The notes: a model not told the origin generated them from the letters alone. A stretch of 64,000 nt of DNA from Allacma fusca (GCA_947179485.1 OX359250.1:24748654-24812653), one strand, 5' to 3'; positions 1-12,532 are shown, counted from the stretch's first letter. Made by a program: numbers and translations.

Positions 1-469
1 GCTCCCTTTCATCTTTTCCCCAAACCTCCCATCCCATCCATCTTTCTCCAGAGTTGATGGGCGAATGTCTTTTCCAACTCCGAAGTCACACTTGCTAAAT
101 TATTTCCGTCTATCAGTGCTCTACAAACTAGCTAATCATATCAATCATCATCATAGAGATACTATGATTTTATTTACTCATCACAAAGGTAGAAAAAACT
201 GGGTTGGGGCCTTTCGAACCCACTAATTAAAATTAAATGTTTTCCCAACCTCTGTTTTCTCTTCCTTTCTTCTTCCTCCTTTCATTACCCCTTTGTATGA
301 CATATCTATATGATATGGTTATGCCTTTTAGCGAGATATGCTCATAAAATGCGTGACAATCTATCGGTTAATAAATTATTACAAAAATCATAGTTACCTT
401 TCTCCAAGGGAAAGTCCAGTGAGCGTAGGAGAAATCCTCAACGGCGGCTCATTCAATTTTCTTCCACGT

Positions 470-690
470 CTATTGAGTTTTAACCTCACTCTCCCTTTGT
501 TAATTATAGGATGGATTTCCCTTTGTAGGTGAAAACTCACTTTCCCTTTGTTAGGCAAGGTTTCTCATTTTTAAGTATTGATTTCTCCCTTTTGTTAAGT
601 ATAGCTTCACTTTCCCAAACTGAGGCTTAACTCCACTTTCCCTTGCTTAAGTACTGCCGAACTTTCACTTGTGTCAAGTATAGAATTACT
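470..690. repeat. Degenerate tandem array, CTTTCCCTTTGTTA-type
   Basis: About five to six loose copies of an approximately 35-40 bp unit share CACTTTCCCTTTGTTA and TAAGTATAG. Copies differ by many substitutions and indels. The CTTTCCC part relates to the CTTTC word family found throughout the window. Confidence 0.6.
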
Positions 691-1030
691 TTCTTTTCTA
701 TGCTTAAAAAATACTTGAAGATAAGATGGGTAAATAGCAGACACCCAGGGAAAAGACGGACTTTTACACACGAGACTTCACGCAATCTTCCGCTCACACT
801 GTAAATTTTACTGCATATCCTAGGCACACATTATAATTCAGTTTGGGCCACTCACTTGAACATTCCTTTGTGAAGGTAAATACATTGCTGAACATACACT
901 TTCATCTGGAGTCTGTCTCACATACACACACAATTTCTTTACTCTATTTTACTGTACTTTTCAAAACTTGTGCTCACAATTGTACGGATTACATTTCTAC
1001 ACCGTTGGGGAAAGTGGTTAAAGAGGGATG

Positions 1031-1203
1031 AAGTTTCTGAGCAGATAATGAAATGGACAGAAGCAATCGGAGGTGAAAGTAAACGAAAAGCGAAAGTAGT
1101 GAAAGTTATCGAATGGGAAAGCGGGGTAAAGTGAAAGTGGTGAAAGTAATTTTTGGTGAAAGTGGAGAAAGTTGGAGAAAGTGGAGAAAGTTGGTGAAAG
1201 CAT
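1031..1203. repeat. GAAAGT array (GGAGAAAGT / GGTGAAAGT), plus-strand purine orientation
   Basis: Copies of GTGAAAGTGG, GGAGAAAGTT and GGTGAAAGT are spaced mostly 9-10 bp apart, tightest at 1130-1203. It is the reverse orientation of the CTTTCTCC arrays elsewhere. It lies just beyond the end of the mGluR gene. Confidence 0.85.
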
Positions 1204-1297
1204 ATGGAAAGAGGAATTCGATTTTTGTTAAAACTGCACTGAAATTTCCCCCTCTATGCAGACAATGAAGCTGGAATAGACTAAATGTTAATAAATA

Positions 1298-1303
1298 TTT
1301 ATT
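1298..1303 (-). promoter_or_regulatory. Candidate poly(A) signal AATAAA of the mGluR gene
   Basis: On the minus strand AATAAA lies 59 bases after the stop codon. It is part of a 14-bp perfect palindrome (AATAAATATTTATT, 1293-1306 region), so it reads the same on both strands. It would give a short 3' UTR of about 75-95 bases. Longer 3' UTRs using distal signals cannot be excluded. Confidence 0.6.
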
Positions 1304-1362
1304 ACATTTTCAGTTAGCGCCCTGGCGCATTGGCATACACATTTTTGGAGCTGGAATTAAGT

Positions 1363-1802
1363 TCAGAGGAAAACATCTCCGGGCTTGTGAGGCTCTTCGA
1401 CAGCAGCTGAAGTGTTGTTGTAGGTCGTGCGTAGGTTCGTAGTCCCGTATGAATTATTAGAGTTTTTTCTCCTGTGAGTGCTCCCCATACTATTCAAACT
1501 ACTGTTACTTCGGCAAACGGCCCCAACTGAGCTACACGAGTCCTGATCCAGGGTCGGAGAGGAGTCGGACATGGAAGTGACGGAGTCTTTGGTGGTTCTA
1601 GGACCCTCGAGATTCATGCTGGTTGGACGTAGGGAGGACTTGACTAGGGTCTCACGTATACTGGGAATGTCTTCTGGAGCACCATTAGCTTGAGTTTGAG
1701 TTCCGATGGACACTAACTGCACTAGAATGTTTTCAGGATTTAATGTTCGCGTTGGTGCATTCAAGGAATTTATTTGTCTTATTTTACCCTCGGGATCCAC
1801 TG
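1363..1802 (-). CDS. mGluR exon J: last coding exon, distal C-terminal tail and stop
   Basis: This exon has 440 coding bases for residues 550-695 plus TGA (1363-1365). It follows ...CCTTTCAG with a second CAG immediately after (NAGNAG acceptor). The tail is hydrophilic, rich in Ser, Thr and Asn, with VSIGTQTQ (about 580-587), a serine-rich SVTSMSDSSPTLDQDSCSS stretch, THRRKNSNNS, and a terminal DVFL (692-695). DVFL has the hydrophobic-x-hydrophobic pattern of a class II PDZ ligand; that is an inference. No Homer-type PPxxF motif was seen. The frame, the phase match to exon I and the downstream poly(A) signal make this the natural end of the gene. Nothing here is transmembrane. Confidence 0.92.
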
Positions 1803-4800
1803 CTGAAAGGAAAGAATACAATTTAGAAGGTTTGCTGTGGGGACGGCAGGAGTGAACTTTCACCTTTATTTATTTACCCAAGTGTTGTATGCATATTCAA
1901 TTACTCCTTTGTCATCCTATTTTACAAAGAACTTGCTTTCCCTATATTTTAGAGAGAATCCAATTTCTTTTTAAGTGCATGACAATGGAGGGGGAGGGAG
2001 GGAATTGGGCTTGTATTGAGAGTACACCTTTGGAATTGTATTCATACGCTATCACTTTCACCATATACCATTCATTCTTTACTACTTCCCCATAGAATTC
2101 CTAATGTAGGACTTTCTCTCCTTACAATTTCCCTTGGTCGTACTGCTTCGTCCGTATATTTCATACTGGAGGAATTTCTCCCCATAAGCCCTACAATAGG
2201 ATTTTCCAATATAATTCATACCTTTAGGATGCCCCGCTCCTGCTGAGACTCCTCCATAAATTTCATACTTGAGAATTTTCTGCGAATATCTTTTTCCATT
2301 GGAATTTATCCATAAATATATTGCACCATAATAGTGTTGCCCTATTATTTGTTCTACAAGATTTCCCTCAAATACCTCACTCAAATTGTCCAAAACAACT
2401 CCTCCTAAACTTCTCTATATAAATAGGGCCTTCTAAAATAATCATCTCTTGCATGCAACTTTTATTTTTCTCATTCTATTTTATTTTAGAGATGCACTTC
2501 ATTGATCCACAGGATTTCTACTTTCTGCGTCAGTGGCTAATAACCCGCTTGGAAGATAAGATTTAAAAAATATATATATTTGTTATGAGATTGTCCTTGG
2601 ACGGGAATAATATGCATTGTTTTATGCAGATGTTACTTCATATTTAAAAAAAAGACTTTCTCCACGTACATATTTGAATAGAAAGCTGTCCCAAATATTT
2701 TTTTACCCACATACACACACATGTTTTAAATAGGGATTTCCCATATATATTTTTTATTACCCTGCTTTCCCCATATATTTTCTATTACCTTGCTTTCCTC
2801 ATATTTACAGCACTGCAGGACTTTCTCCAAGTAATTCAAACCCCAGAACGTTGCCCATAAAATGCCTGTGAGAACTTCTCAATGGAATTTATATCGTAGG
2901 ACTTTCACCCTTGGATTTATAATTTACAACTTTCACCCTACAGCTCTTCAGCAGGTGTTCCTCGGTTGGGCGTACAATATAAGATTACTTTCCCGAATAT
3001 CACATTCATACCTAGGGATTTGCAAGGGAGAATTCCAAGCCTAACACTCTTCCCAGCCTGAGGAAATGGTAACTCGGGAGTCGTTGGGCCGGAGCAATAA
3101 GCGGAGGGTCAGTGTCGGAAATTCAGTGAAAGTCCTCAAGGATTTTGTCCTACACAGACAGAGTACACTCAAGAGTATCAAATTGCTCGGCCGTTGGTGC
3201 ATTTAATGGGGAAGAAGCAACAGCCTCTGTATTGAAGTGGGGAATGTAAAAATGTCATTTAGGGAGATAAATCTGTGGCTCGTCCTATCATATCAAGAGG
3301 AGCGCCTCGGCGAGTATTTATTCCCAGGCAGATAAAATCTCGATGTTTTTCCTGGAAATTTATGAGCTTTGCAAACATGTCTTACACCTATGTATTTATA
3401 TGTGGGCTTTCTATGTGTGTGGTCCAGAACTGTCTCTGGGGGTCCTGGAGCGTATCAGTATTCAGATATTATCTTGCCCTCATATCAAATGTCCTATAAG
3501 CTACTTCTCGGGTTCCTCCAAAAAGACTGGAACATATGAGTCTGAACAAAATGGGAAATAAAATGAATGTGGTAGTAACAAAAGCATTAATAATATAGGA
3601 GAAAGTCTCAAACTAAAAGCTTGAAAATATCATAAACGCCTTTCCCTATACCTCCACAATTTTTACGTACACAATTCCCTCCTCACACAAACTATTTTCG
3701 TGGGAGGATCCGGGCTCCAAATTTTTCGCGGGAAATTCCTAATTCATACATAAGCACCAATGTCAGTCAGAGGGTTTCAAATATACCAGTTTCTATGGTA
3801 ACGTTTGGAAGACGGAGTGGAATGTAATGCTGGACTATGGTAAATATGCAGTTCCCTTTCGATTTCTAATTTTACGGGAGGCTCGAGTGTCAATTTGATA
3901 TGAGCTCACTTCCACACAGAATTTACATTCACTTGAATTCTTCCCGTTTTATATTTGAAATGGAATTTCATTTGTAACCTCTAGTTTTTAATTTATTCTG
4001 AATTAGGTGAGGAAACGCATCGTGGATAATTTTATACATAATTTTAGCTGAAGATCTGGAACCACTAACGGCTTGAAATTTGAGGATGCACTCAACCTAT
4101 CACTTGATCTTGAAACTCGATTGTGAAGTTAACTTTCTCTTTGTCATTCAAAATTCTATTGTAAATATAGCTTTCTCCTTGATCTTTAAATTTAAATTTG
4201 ATGCTAACTTTCTCTTTGACCTCGAGCCCAATTTTGAACTCAGCTTTCTCCTTGACCATGACACTAGAATTTTAATTTAACTTTCTTTTTGAACTTGAAA
4301 CCCAATTTCGAACTCAGATTTCTCCTTCAACCTGACACTCGAATTAAAATTTAACTTTCTCCTTGACTCTGACACTCGATTATGAATTTAACTTTCTCCT
4401 TGATTCTGACACTCGATTATGAATTTAACTTTCTCCTTGATTCTGACACTCGATTATGAATTTAGCTTTCTCCTTGTCCCTCAGACCTAATCGTCTACAC
4501 GAGTGTTATAATTCCTTGAACTTAAAACTCAGCATATCGAAAATTTGAAACTGTCTAACTTAACGACCCTTTACCTAAACTTGAATTTGAATTCAATCTC
4601 CTGCACTTGAACTTCCAATTTTAAAATCCATACTCGAACTGTTATCCTTAATCTTGAAACCTGAGGATTATTTCCCCCCCCCCAACAGTTCATTGAGCTT
4701 CAATCCCATGAACAAACTTCCACTTGGACTGACACACACTCCAACTCTGACACGTACTTGAAGACACTCTCTTCAAAATTTAAATCCACTCCAATGGGAT

Positions 4801-5954
4801 AGGACTCCACTAGAAAGCTCCAGCTTTGAGACCCAGCTTGAAGCATCGGCTCAAGTGAGTGTGGAATGTTGATGAGTTATAAAGGAGTCCTTGCAGGACT
4901 TTCACTTTGCTTTCCCTCTGCCCCTATACCTTCCTATTTTCTTTGCTTTCCTTGAGTGCTTTCCCTGTGCCTCTGTGATCTAATAAGGGACGGAGAGAGG
5001 AAATTCTCCTCACAACTTTTCTATGACATGTCTTTTATACTCCAGGTTCCCTGCTGTTCCTATCCTTCCAATTGCTTACTATATCACGAGTTCAAACTTC
5101 CCCTGGGAAACCTGAAACTAGCGCATCATTTGCTATTTTTCTCTTATTCACAAGCTTATTCCCTCTCTGTCTCTTTTTTTTCTCTCTCTCTCTGTCCTTT
5201 CTAACTCCACCGCTCTCCTTTATTCTTTTTTTTGCCCGGCTGGAAAAATTAGAGAGAAAAAAAAGCCAGAATCTTTGCCAAGTAAATTAAGCATTCTCGT
5301 TTTTCAAACGACCTCCGACTCCCACGCTAAAATCTCTCCTGGATAGATGTATTTAACTCCGGAGGGAATTTTCAATTTAGTCTGTCACATATCTCTTGGG
5401 ATTTCAAACTTTAGGATTTTGAAAGCAAATTTTAATTTTACTGTCCAGGAGTATTAAAAAACAACTGTCTGTTGTTTAAATATACACCATTTTAAAAGGA
5501 CCCGTGATTGGGGCCATCCTGTACGGGGAAGGATTTTCTCGGAAAGAAATGACATTTTAGGTCTGACTTTCTCTTTTCTATTGTCCTACTTTTCCGGACT
5601 TGTAACGAGCATTTAATTTCTCTTTTGTCGGCTTGACACTTTTTATAGCAAACAATAAAATTACTTTTATGAGGCTTCTCTCCCTGTAAGTAGTATAAAC
5701 AGAGTACAGACTTGTTTCCCCAAATCAGATCAGAGTCAGCTATTGCAATAATAATGTGACGCCTGTAATTGTGCGGAGTTCTTTTTCCCATGGAATTTTC
5801 TCCCACTGAAGCTCATAAAATCCCGGAGGAAAATTAAATGCAGGGAGGTGTAATAAAACATTTGCGGAGATGTAATAAAATTTGGGGGATGGGGGATGTA
5901 ATAAAATGTATGGAATGAGTTTCAGGTTGGATTGAGAGACATGTGTCTACTTAC
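1803..5954 (-). other. mGluR intron between exons I and J (4152 bp)
   Basis: No additional exon or nested gene could be supported. About 1890-3050 is a loose series of TAGGACTTTCTCC and CCATAAATTTCATA-like words, including two near-copies of CCATATATTTTCTATTACC (about 2735-2810). A 37-bp array occurs at 4095-4485, followed by degenerate AACTTGAA words to about 4860. Three near-copies of GATGTAATAAAAT lie at about 5846-5912. The segment 3060-3300 is less repetitive but encodes nothing recognisable. Confidence 0.7.
4095..4485. repeat. 37-bp tandem array containing CTTTCTCCTTGA
   Basis: The last three copies (about 4353-4465) are nearly identical with a 37-bp period and read AACTTTCTCCTTGATTCTGA followed by CACTCGATTATGAATTT. 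Earlier copies are progressively more divergent. Each unit carries one CTTTCTCC word. Confidence 0.9.
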
Positions 5955-6255
5955 AGTCACTCTGAGTGGCAGTATCTACACGTTGATTAATAGAGTAGAA
6001 ATTTTCTAGATGATTCTGTTTGATTGTTGTGAGCTGAATGGCGCCCGGACCGGGGGCTGCATTCGTATGGGATGTTGTGCCAGGTGTGTTGGGACCACCC
6101 ACGGCGGAGTGTCTCGTTGCAGGCATCATACTCTGTCGGACGTTCCGCTCCGGGTGAAACATAATTATGTAGAGTTTGGGGAAGAACAGACACACGATCA
6201 TCACAGTCGCACTCAGAGATATCGCCACTGTCATGCTCGTGATCCGAAGGGCCAC
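5955..6255 (-). CDS. mGluR exon I: TM7 and proximal C-terminal tail
   Basis: This 301-bp exon encodes residues 450-549. The acceptor is ...TACCACAG and the donor GTGACT|GTAAGT. TM7 (about 455-482) contains ITSMTVAISLSATVMIV and FFPKLYIIMF. HPERNVRQSMMP (483-494) is the membrane-proximal tail present in invertebrate and group I/III receptors. The rest (495-549) is a polar, low-hydrophobicity tail with GGPNTPGTTSHTNAAPGPG (503-521) and DTATQSD (543-549). If the following intron were retained, translation would add only Cys-Lys before a TAG at the donor, giving a short-tail product. Normal splicing to exon J is in frame (phase 1). Confidence 0.96.
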
Positions 6256-6649
6256 CTGTGGTAATCAAAATCCTGGGGTTAAAATCTTCGAAATATTTTT
6301 TTAACACTGTCCCTACACATTTAACTATAGAAATGAAGGGACTGCTTTCTCCTTGAATTTGAACATGTTCAAGGTGCAATTGTTGAAGATAAAATTTGGA
6401 CTTCGATCCTGGTTTACAGTGACTATACTGTCCCTACTAAAGTTACAGTTAATACTACTGTAAATAATTTTTGTAATTTTGGCGCCCTTCCTTGCTTTCA
6501 CCCTAATTGTAAACCTTGGGTGCTTTCTCCGATGTCACAAATTACATTGATTTTCCTAACTGACACCAGTCTGGACCAGCCTCGCTTCCGAGAAATTGAA
6601 TTACATGCTGGGACTGAGCGACGGGATTGTTGGGGAGACCGTGGGGTAC
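6256..6649 (-). other. mGluR intron between exons H and I (394 bp)
   Basis: Short intron with consensus ends (GTACCC on the 5' side, ...CCACAG on the 3' side in transcript sense). It contains isolated CTTTCTCC and CTTTCACC words (about 6350 and 6496-6530), but no array and no gene. Confidence 0.85.
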
Positions 6650-6934
6650 CTGATTAGCGGTGGAGAAGTAAATAGGAACAAAGGCAAGCCAGATGATGCA
6701 GGTGGTGTACATGGTGAATCCGATGTACTTGGACTCGTTGAAAGCCTCAGGTATCTTCCTTGTGAGGACAGCGTACACTGTGCACACCACGATCAGCGTG
6801 AGGGGGTAGGCGAAGGCTATGGTGTACGATGCATTGATGTAGGAATTGCACACCAGCAAATTATCTTCACGTGTCGGGTAATGATGCATTGCCTTGGGAT
6901 GCTCCAGCAGCATCCATACCACATTGATCGCCAC
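6650..6934 (-). CDS. mGluR exon H: TM4 to TM6
   Basis: This 285-bp exon, phase 0 at both ends, encodes residues 355-449. It starts after ...AATATAG and ends [31 protein letters not shown] (355-374) finishes TM4 and enters extracellular loop 2, where LLVCN (380-384) gives the disulphide partner C383. TM5 is about 393-411 ([19 protein letters not shown]). Loop 3 is [16 protein letters not shown] (412-427), and TM6 is [17 protein letters not shown] (428-444), the classic mGluR TM6 sequence. The AMHHYPTRE segment in loop 2 resembles arthropod more than vertebrate receptors, as far as I recall. A 22-bp ACTTTC array lies about 65 bp upstream in the transcript. Confidence 0.97.
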
Positions 6935-6999
6935 CTATATTCAAAATATCCAAAATTATATGCAGGACTTGTACAGCACATTAATACTAATCACTGGTA

Positions 7000-7150
7000 C
7001 TTTCTCCAACTTTCTCCGGTACTTTCACCAACTTTCTCCGGAACTTTCACCGACTTTCTTCGGCACTTTCACCAACTTTCTCCGTCACTATCACCGACTT
7101 TCTCCGGCACTTTAACCGACTTTCTCTGTCACTTTCACCATCTCCCGACA
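7000..7150. repeat. ACTTTCTCCG/ACTTTCACC array, about 22-bp double unit
   Basis: ACTTTCTCCGG and ACTTTCACCAA alternate, so CTTTC cores fall 10-12 bp apart. The array ends about 65 bp upstream (in transcript sense) of the exon H acceptor, where the transcript strand reads GGAGAAAGT and GGTGAAAGT. Confidence 0.9.
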
Positions 7151-10100
7151 ATCTCACCACACCACATCTAATTAATCTCCTGCCATCATCTCCCGCTATT
7201 TTATTTCCTACGGAATTTTCCTGCATTTCAAAAATTTCTGCTTAAATTTCCAAGCATTATTTTTTTAGTAAAATTATTCGACATTGTAAATTTTCCAGTA
7301 AAAGCAAATCCTGTGAAAAATTCTGCTGGAATCCCCCACTCTAAAGTGCTGGTAGTCAGAGAATTTTACGCAATGACGTGAAATTTGTAGCTAAATGAGG
7401 GGTGAAAGTCCAACCAATGAATTCACATTACATTTTACAAGCTCACTCAGTTTCAATTCCCCTCTAGAAAAACCAGTTTGGATCAGAAATTCCAGTTGAA
7501 ACTAAAAGTTAAATACGCATTCCAATTTTATTTCCCTCACAACCTGGAATTGAGACCGTAATTACACAAGAGTTGAGAATTGACTCAAGATTTGCTCAAT
7601 TTAAATTCTGAGGGTAACAAATAAATGAAATTTTATAGAAGAAAAAAGATCCTTCTTTTATACTGAGTTAAAATTAAAACTGGGACCTCAATATTGAGGA
7701 CAGGATTGAAATATTTTGGGGACAATTGTTTGACAATTCCGGCCTTTAAACAGAACACTTAGATGGGGATCCCCTCCCAGGATCTCTTTCCAGATACTTC
7801 CAGCACGTGGGGATAAAATACCAGAAAAAGGGCTTTATAATCCTCCGATCTTCTCTATTCATTTGCATCTGTCAGGAGGGACATTTTAAAAGTTTCTCCA
7901 ACTTTCTCCCATGAGTTTTCCAGGGAAACCACTTCCAAAAAAAATTCGCAATTCCTGGAGGATTTTCTAAAATATTTATATGTAATTTCCAATTTGATTA
8001 CATTTTCTGGAGTAAGCCCCTGAACAAATGGAAATAAACTTTTGTACTTTCTCTCCTTCCTTTCACTTTCCAAATGATGGAATCAATTTCCAAACTCATT
8101 GAGAAACTTTCCCAATTCAAATAATATTTTTATGAGGTTTTCCAATTTCAACTAATCCTGAGGAAATTCTGGGACTTGAGCCCCCTTTAGAAATTTCTGG
8201 GGCTTCAAATATGTCTGTCCAATGGTTCAGACCTTACATCAGGAAAATAAATCGGACCCATTTTTTCCCAATGGAAGCATTGTACAAATTTTTAATAAAT
8301 ATTTTATTAAAACAAGTTTAAAAATTGTTTAAATGCCAGTGTTTTTTTGTGAATCTGCAGAAAAAAAAGAATTGGGTATTTTATTCAAAAAACTATTTGG
8401 TAAAAAAAACTGGAAATATTTTTCCCAGGACGGAGATTAATTCAAGGAAGGGAAATATTCGGGTGAATGGGAGGAATAGTAATAAATTTCTGTAAAAAAT
8501 TAAGCCCCATTTCTCCTTCAGTTTTTTCCCCTCTTCCCTTCCATATGAGGTTTCATCATTTGTCAAGAGGACTTGGACCTGAAATGAGGAAAACTTATGC
8601 TCAATTTTTGAAGCTAATGTTGAACTTATTGGTGACAAATTTAGGGGAAAATAAAAGCCAGAGTACACTTGTACTTCCCGTTCCGCCATTTCCCCACACG
8701 CGACAAACTAATTCCAAGCAGTCATTTTTAACCCCGGACATTAATTCCAAAGGATTTTTGTCTCTTCATCTCAACCTGGGAAAATTAGCCCGTAAATAGT
8801 AAACCCCTGCATCTGCATGAATAAATATTTACAATCTTTGACAAAAGCAAATCATTTGGACCCAGGTGCACAAGAGCCCTCAAAATATTTCCCGCAGATT
8901 TAATGTTTAAGTCTCAGAAATATTTTTTAAACAAAAAGTAAAAACCAAGAAATTTTTGCACAATTTTTGACTCCGATTAAAACAATTTTAGACACATGAG
9001 GAAAATTTTCCAACTTGGGAATTAAAATTTGAATGTAGTAATAATTGCAACAAATTTTTGGTGCTTTCATCTAAAAATGTTTTTTCAAATTTTGTGTGCG
9101 TTACTAAATGAAATTCTCAATTTTTGTGGGGAAAATTACAAAACACATTACGGGGAAAAATTGCGCAAATCTCCAGGAGAATTGAGAAATAATTGGGGCT
9201 TGTATTCTCAATTTGAAATTTCTAGGGACCCTGTAAAAATATTTATTTGTTCGTAGAAAATGCCCGAAAGGATTAAAATAACTACTTTTTGTGATGGGTT
9301 TTGACGTATGTGTGTGTGCTTATGTATATGCATTGTATTTACAAGGCATGTAATTAAATACGATGGAGGACGCATGCATTACTAATGAGTAACTTTCCGG
9401 AGCGTTCCCTGTTGAGCTCGAAATGTTAAAAAATTTCCTGAATCCTCCGTGAACAAAATGCACGCAAGAGGTTTCAAATGGGCCTTCGTGTGTGGTAATT
9501 ATGGGAAGGGAATAGTTTTGAGGAAGTAAGTCCGTAACAAAAGGTAGCAATTAAATGCAATTCTAACAAGAGCCATGAATGTATTCAAAATATGTGTAGA
9601 AAACTGCTCCTTAAAAAAACATTTGTTGGACATTTGCGTGGAAGTTCCGGATACATAATAAGCTAAAGTATACGGAATGTTTTATTTCCCCATGTTTTAG
9701 CACGTTAGCGGGAATCTTAACTCTTGGAAGTTGGTTTTTTTCTGTGGAGTTTTGTTTTGTATAGAATTTGGATGCCTCTGAGGATTCACTGGAATAAAAT
9801 TGAGGGAGAAACCAGTCCCTGAATGCAATATTGGGTTTTAGGGAATAACAAACGACGTTTAAAATTAATCATGAGATAAATGTGAAAACTTGGACCGATT
9901 CAGGGGAAGGGGGAGGGGAGTGTGCGTGAGTGAAGTCAAGGGATAATTTGTGGGAGAAAGTTTCCTAGTGAGTAAATTTACTTAAATGTGTATTTTCATG
10001 TGTACAGGACCCCCAATGAAAATTTTTATTCACGAAAATTTTCACTACTAAGTTTTTCAACCGGTGGGATACAAAATTTGATGAAAACAATTTTTGTATT

Positions 10101-10229
10101 TGAGACGATATTTTTGTACGGTCAAGAAAATTATTTGCACTTGCCAGAGAAAATATGATCTTATGATCAAAAATTCCCAAGTTGATAAAAATTTTTGAAC
10201 ATGAGGGGAACATTTTTACGTGTGCTACA

Positions 10230-11080
10230 ATTTAAAAACATAGGAAGATTTTGAACGCTTTTGAAAACTTGATTTACATTTAAAAAATATTTTTGTTTGG
10301 TTTGGGAAGATTGTTTTGGAACTTACCGAATTTAAAAGCTCTTGAAAAATGTTTTAAAATTCAAATATAATTTTTTTCGCTTTAGGAAAATTGGTTTGCA
10401 AACAAGAAAACGATTGCACGCTTTTGAAAAATTGTTTTACAATTCCAAAATAATTTGTTTGTATTGGGGAAATTGTTTTGCTATCAATAAAACATTTGTG
10501 TGCTTTTGAAAAATTGTTTCACAACGTAAACAATTTCGTGGTTATACAGAATCGTATTCGACAATTTATATAAAAAGAATATAATTTACACACTTTTGAA
10601 ATATGATTTCTAAACTTAGAAACAATTTTTACGCGCTTAAAAACTGTTTTTGCAATGCAAGAAATAATACTTAGAATTTTGAAGAATTGTTTCACAAGCA
10701 AGAAAATATTTGCACGCTTTTCAAAGATTCGTTTACAATTTTATTCTAAAATAATGTTTTAGAAATTGGGAAAACTGTTTTACAATCAAGAAAAAATGTG
10801 TACCATTTTTTAAAAATGTTTTAAAATTTAGAAAGTAATTTGTTAGCTTTGGAAAAATTGTTTACAGCCATGAAAATATTTGCACGCTTTTGAAAAATTG
10901 CTTCACAACTAAGAAAATATTTGCACGCTTCGAAAAATTAGAAATAAATGACACGCTTTCGAAAAATGATTTTCGAAAAAGAAAAAATTTGCTCGGTTAT
11001 TAAAAATTGCTTGAAACTAAGTGAAAATTTGAACACCTTTGAAAAATGTGTCGCAACCATGAAAAAATTGCAGGGTTATA
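10230..11080. repeat. Degenerate array around GCACGCTTTTGAAAAATTGT
   Basis: Around fifteen loose copies of an approximately 50-65 bp unit share GCTTTTGAAAAATTGTTT and AAGAAAATATTTGCACG. Copies are too divergent for an exact period by eye. No gene is visible. Confidence 0.75.
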
Positions 11081-11649
11081 AAATATTGTATTCCCTACAA
11101 AAATAAATTGTTTCAGTATAAGAGAAACTTTTTTCGCCCATGTAAACAATGATTTACACGACTGGGCAAAAAAACTGTCCTGACTAAAAACATTTTTTGC
11201 ATATTTAAAAAACATTTTTGCATGTGTTGCAAATATTCTAAAAATAATATCCAGTATGTATAAACAGCGTGAGAGCCTACGCAAAAAATATTTTTTTTGC
11301 AAGTGCAAGAAAACTGTAAATATTCCAAAGAACATTACTATGTTAAAAAAACTTTTCCCCATAAAATAGAAAAAATCTCGTGAGAACAAGTCTCCCTGCG
11401 GGAGCATATAAATGTATTCCCAATGAAGACAAATATTTCCAGGGGCCCTGTAAATGTGCCCATGTTTATGTTTATGTTCGACTGGAATGATGCAATGAAA
11501 CAAGCGTTGTTATTCTTCCAAGCGATGATCATCAATAAAGCGGGCGATCATTGAATTCCGTCCATGTATCAATGTCCACATTCTATGTATAAATCTTTGA
11601 TAAATTTTTTCCCCTGGTTCCGAGTCTCAGTCTCCCAGCTCCTGGAATG

Positions 11650-11702
11650 GGTGTGTGTGTATGTATGCATGTATGTATGTATGTATGTATGTGTGTGTGT
11701 GT
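11650..11702. repeat. Compound (GT)n/(GTAT)n microsatellite
   Basis: GT dinucleotides flank a run of about eight GTAT-type tetranucleotides. Confidence 0.95.
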
Positions 11703-12490
11703 TTATTGGAGATTAAAAAATTTTTAATCCTCCTCCCCGTCTGCTCCAAAGTCCCATAGCTCAAGAACGTGTTGCATTCATCACCACTCCCCATCAAAGT
11801 TCTATTCATACATTCAAATTTCCCCGTAAATTTTTGGCAAAGCACATTTCCCTCCGTCCACACGTCTGTCCCTCTCAATTCCCAACTCATGTGCACATAA
11901 GCTTCAATGATGCAATTATACATGCACAATGTGCCTTTTAACCAAGGACAAAATTATTCCCCAGCTTGCGGCTTTAGCCCCATATTTAAATCAATACCTG
12001 GGAAAATATTTGCACATTCAGGTTTTTTGCCCGTAAATTTTATTTAAATACTCCTGGTCTCTGGAGTCGCGCAAATTTTTTTAAGTTAAATTTGGGTCAA
12101 CTTTCTAAAATTTTCACATTAAAGGGGGAAATTGTACAGGGAGAATTACAGTATGGACTATATGGAGGCTAAATGGTGCATAATTTAGCATGGGACAGTT
12201 GCGGACTGACGGAACTTTGTAAGCACTGATTTATTCCCTGTAGTGTTCCCGAAGCCCTTTATCCGCTTTGGAATTTATCTTGCAGACCAAGCCACGCTCA
12301 TCTGACTGGTCTCCGTGAAAAGTGGTCGAGGACCAGGAAGAGATGCACTTGGTTCCAGTAAATCCATCTTCCATGAAAATCACCCGCGCTTTCAGCACCA
12401 GAAAACTATTGAGGCTGTCCCTCGCCTCTCCCCACCCTCTTTGTTGTTCTTTTCCAGAGTGATCAATTCCACAATATTTTTCATCCGTAT

Positions 12491-12532
12491 GTACACACAC
12501 ACATACATACACACACTCACACACACACACAC
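12491..12532. repeat. (AC)n microsatellite
   Basis: Interrupted AC run with CATA and CTCA interruptions. Confidence 0.95.

Larger units (their letters stand above)
1..1362. other. 3' flank and 3' UTR of the mGluR gene
   Basis: Apart from the poly(A) signal this stretch holds no recognisable gene. It contains a degenerate CTTTCCCTTTGTTAAGTATAG-like array (about 470-690) and a GAAAG array (1031-1203), described separately. Short open frames here have no similarity to any family I know. Confidence 0.6.

Noticed and set aside
5987-6379. 130-codon minus-strand frame and an 84-codon plus-strand frame over exon I
   Set aside because: Both are shadows of the TM7 exon in other frames.
6596-7171. 191-codon plus-strand frame
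   Set aside because: It is antisense to exon H and then runs into the ACTTTC array; no independent support.
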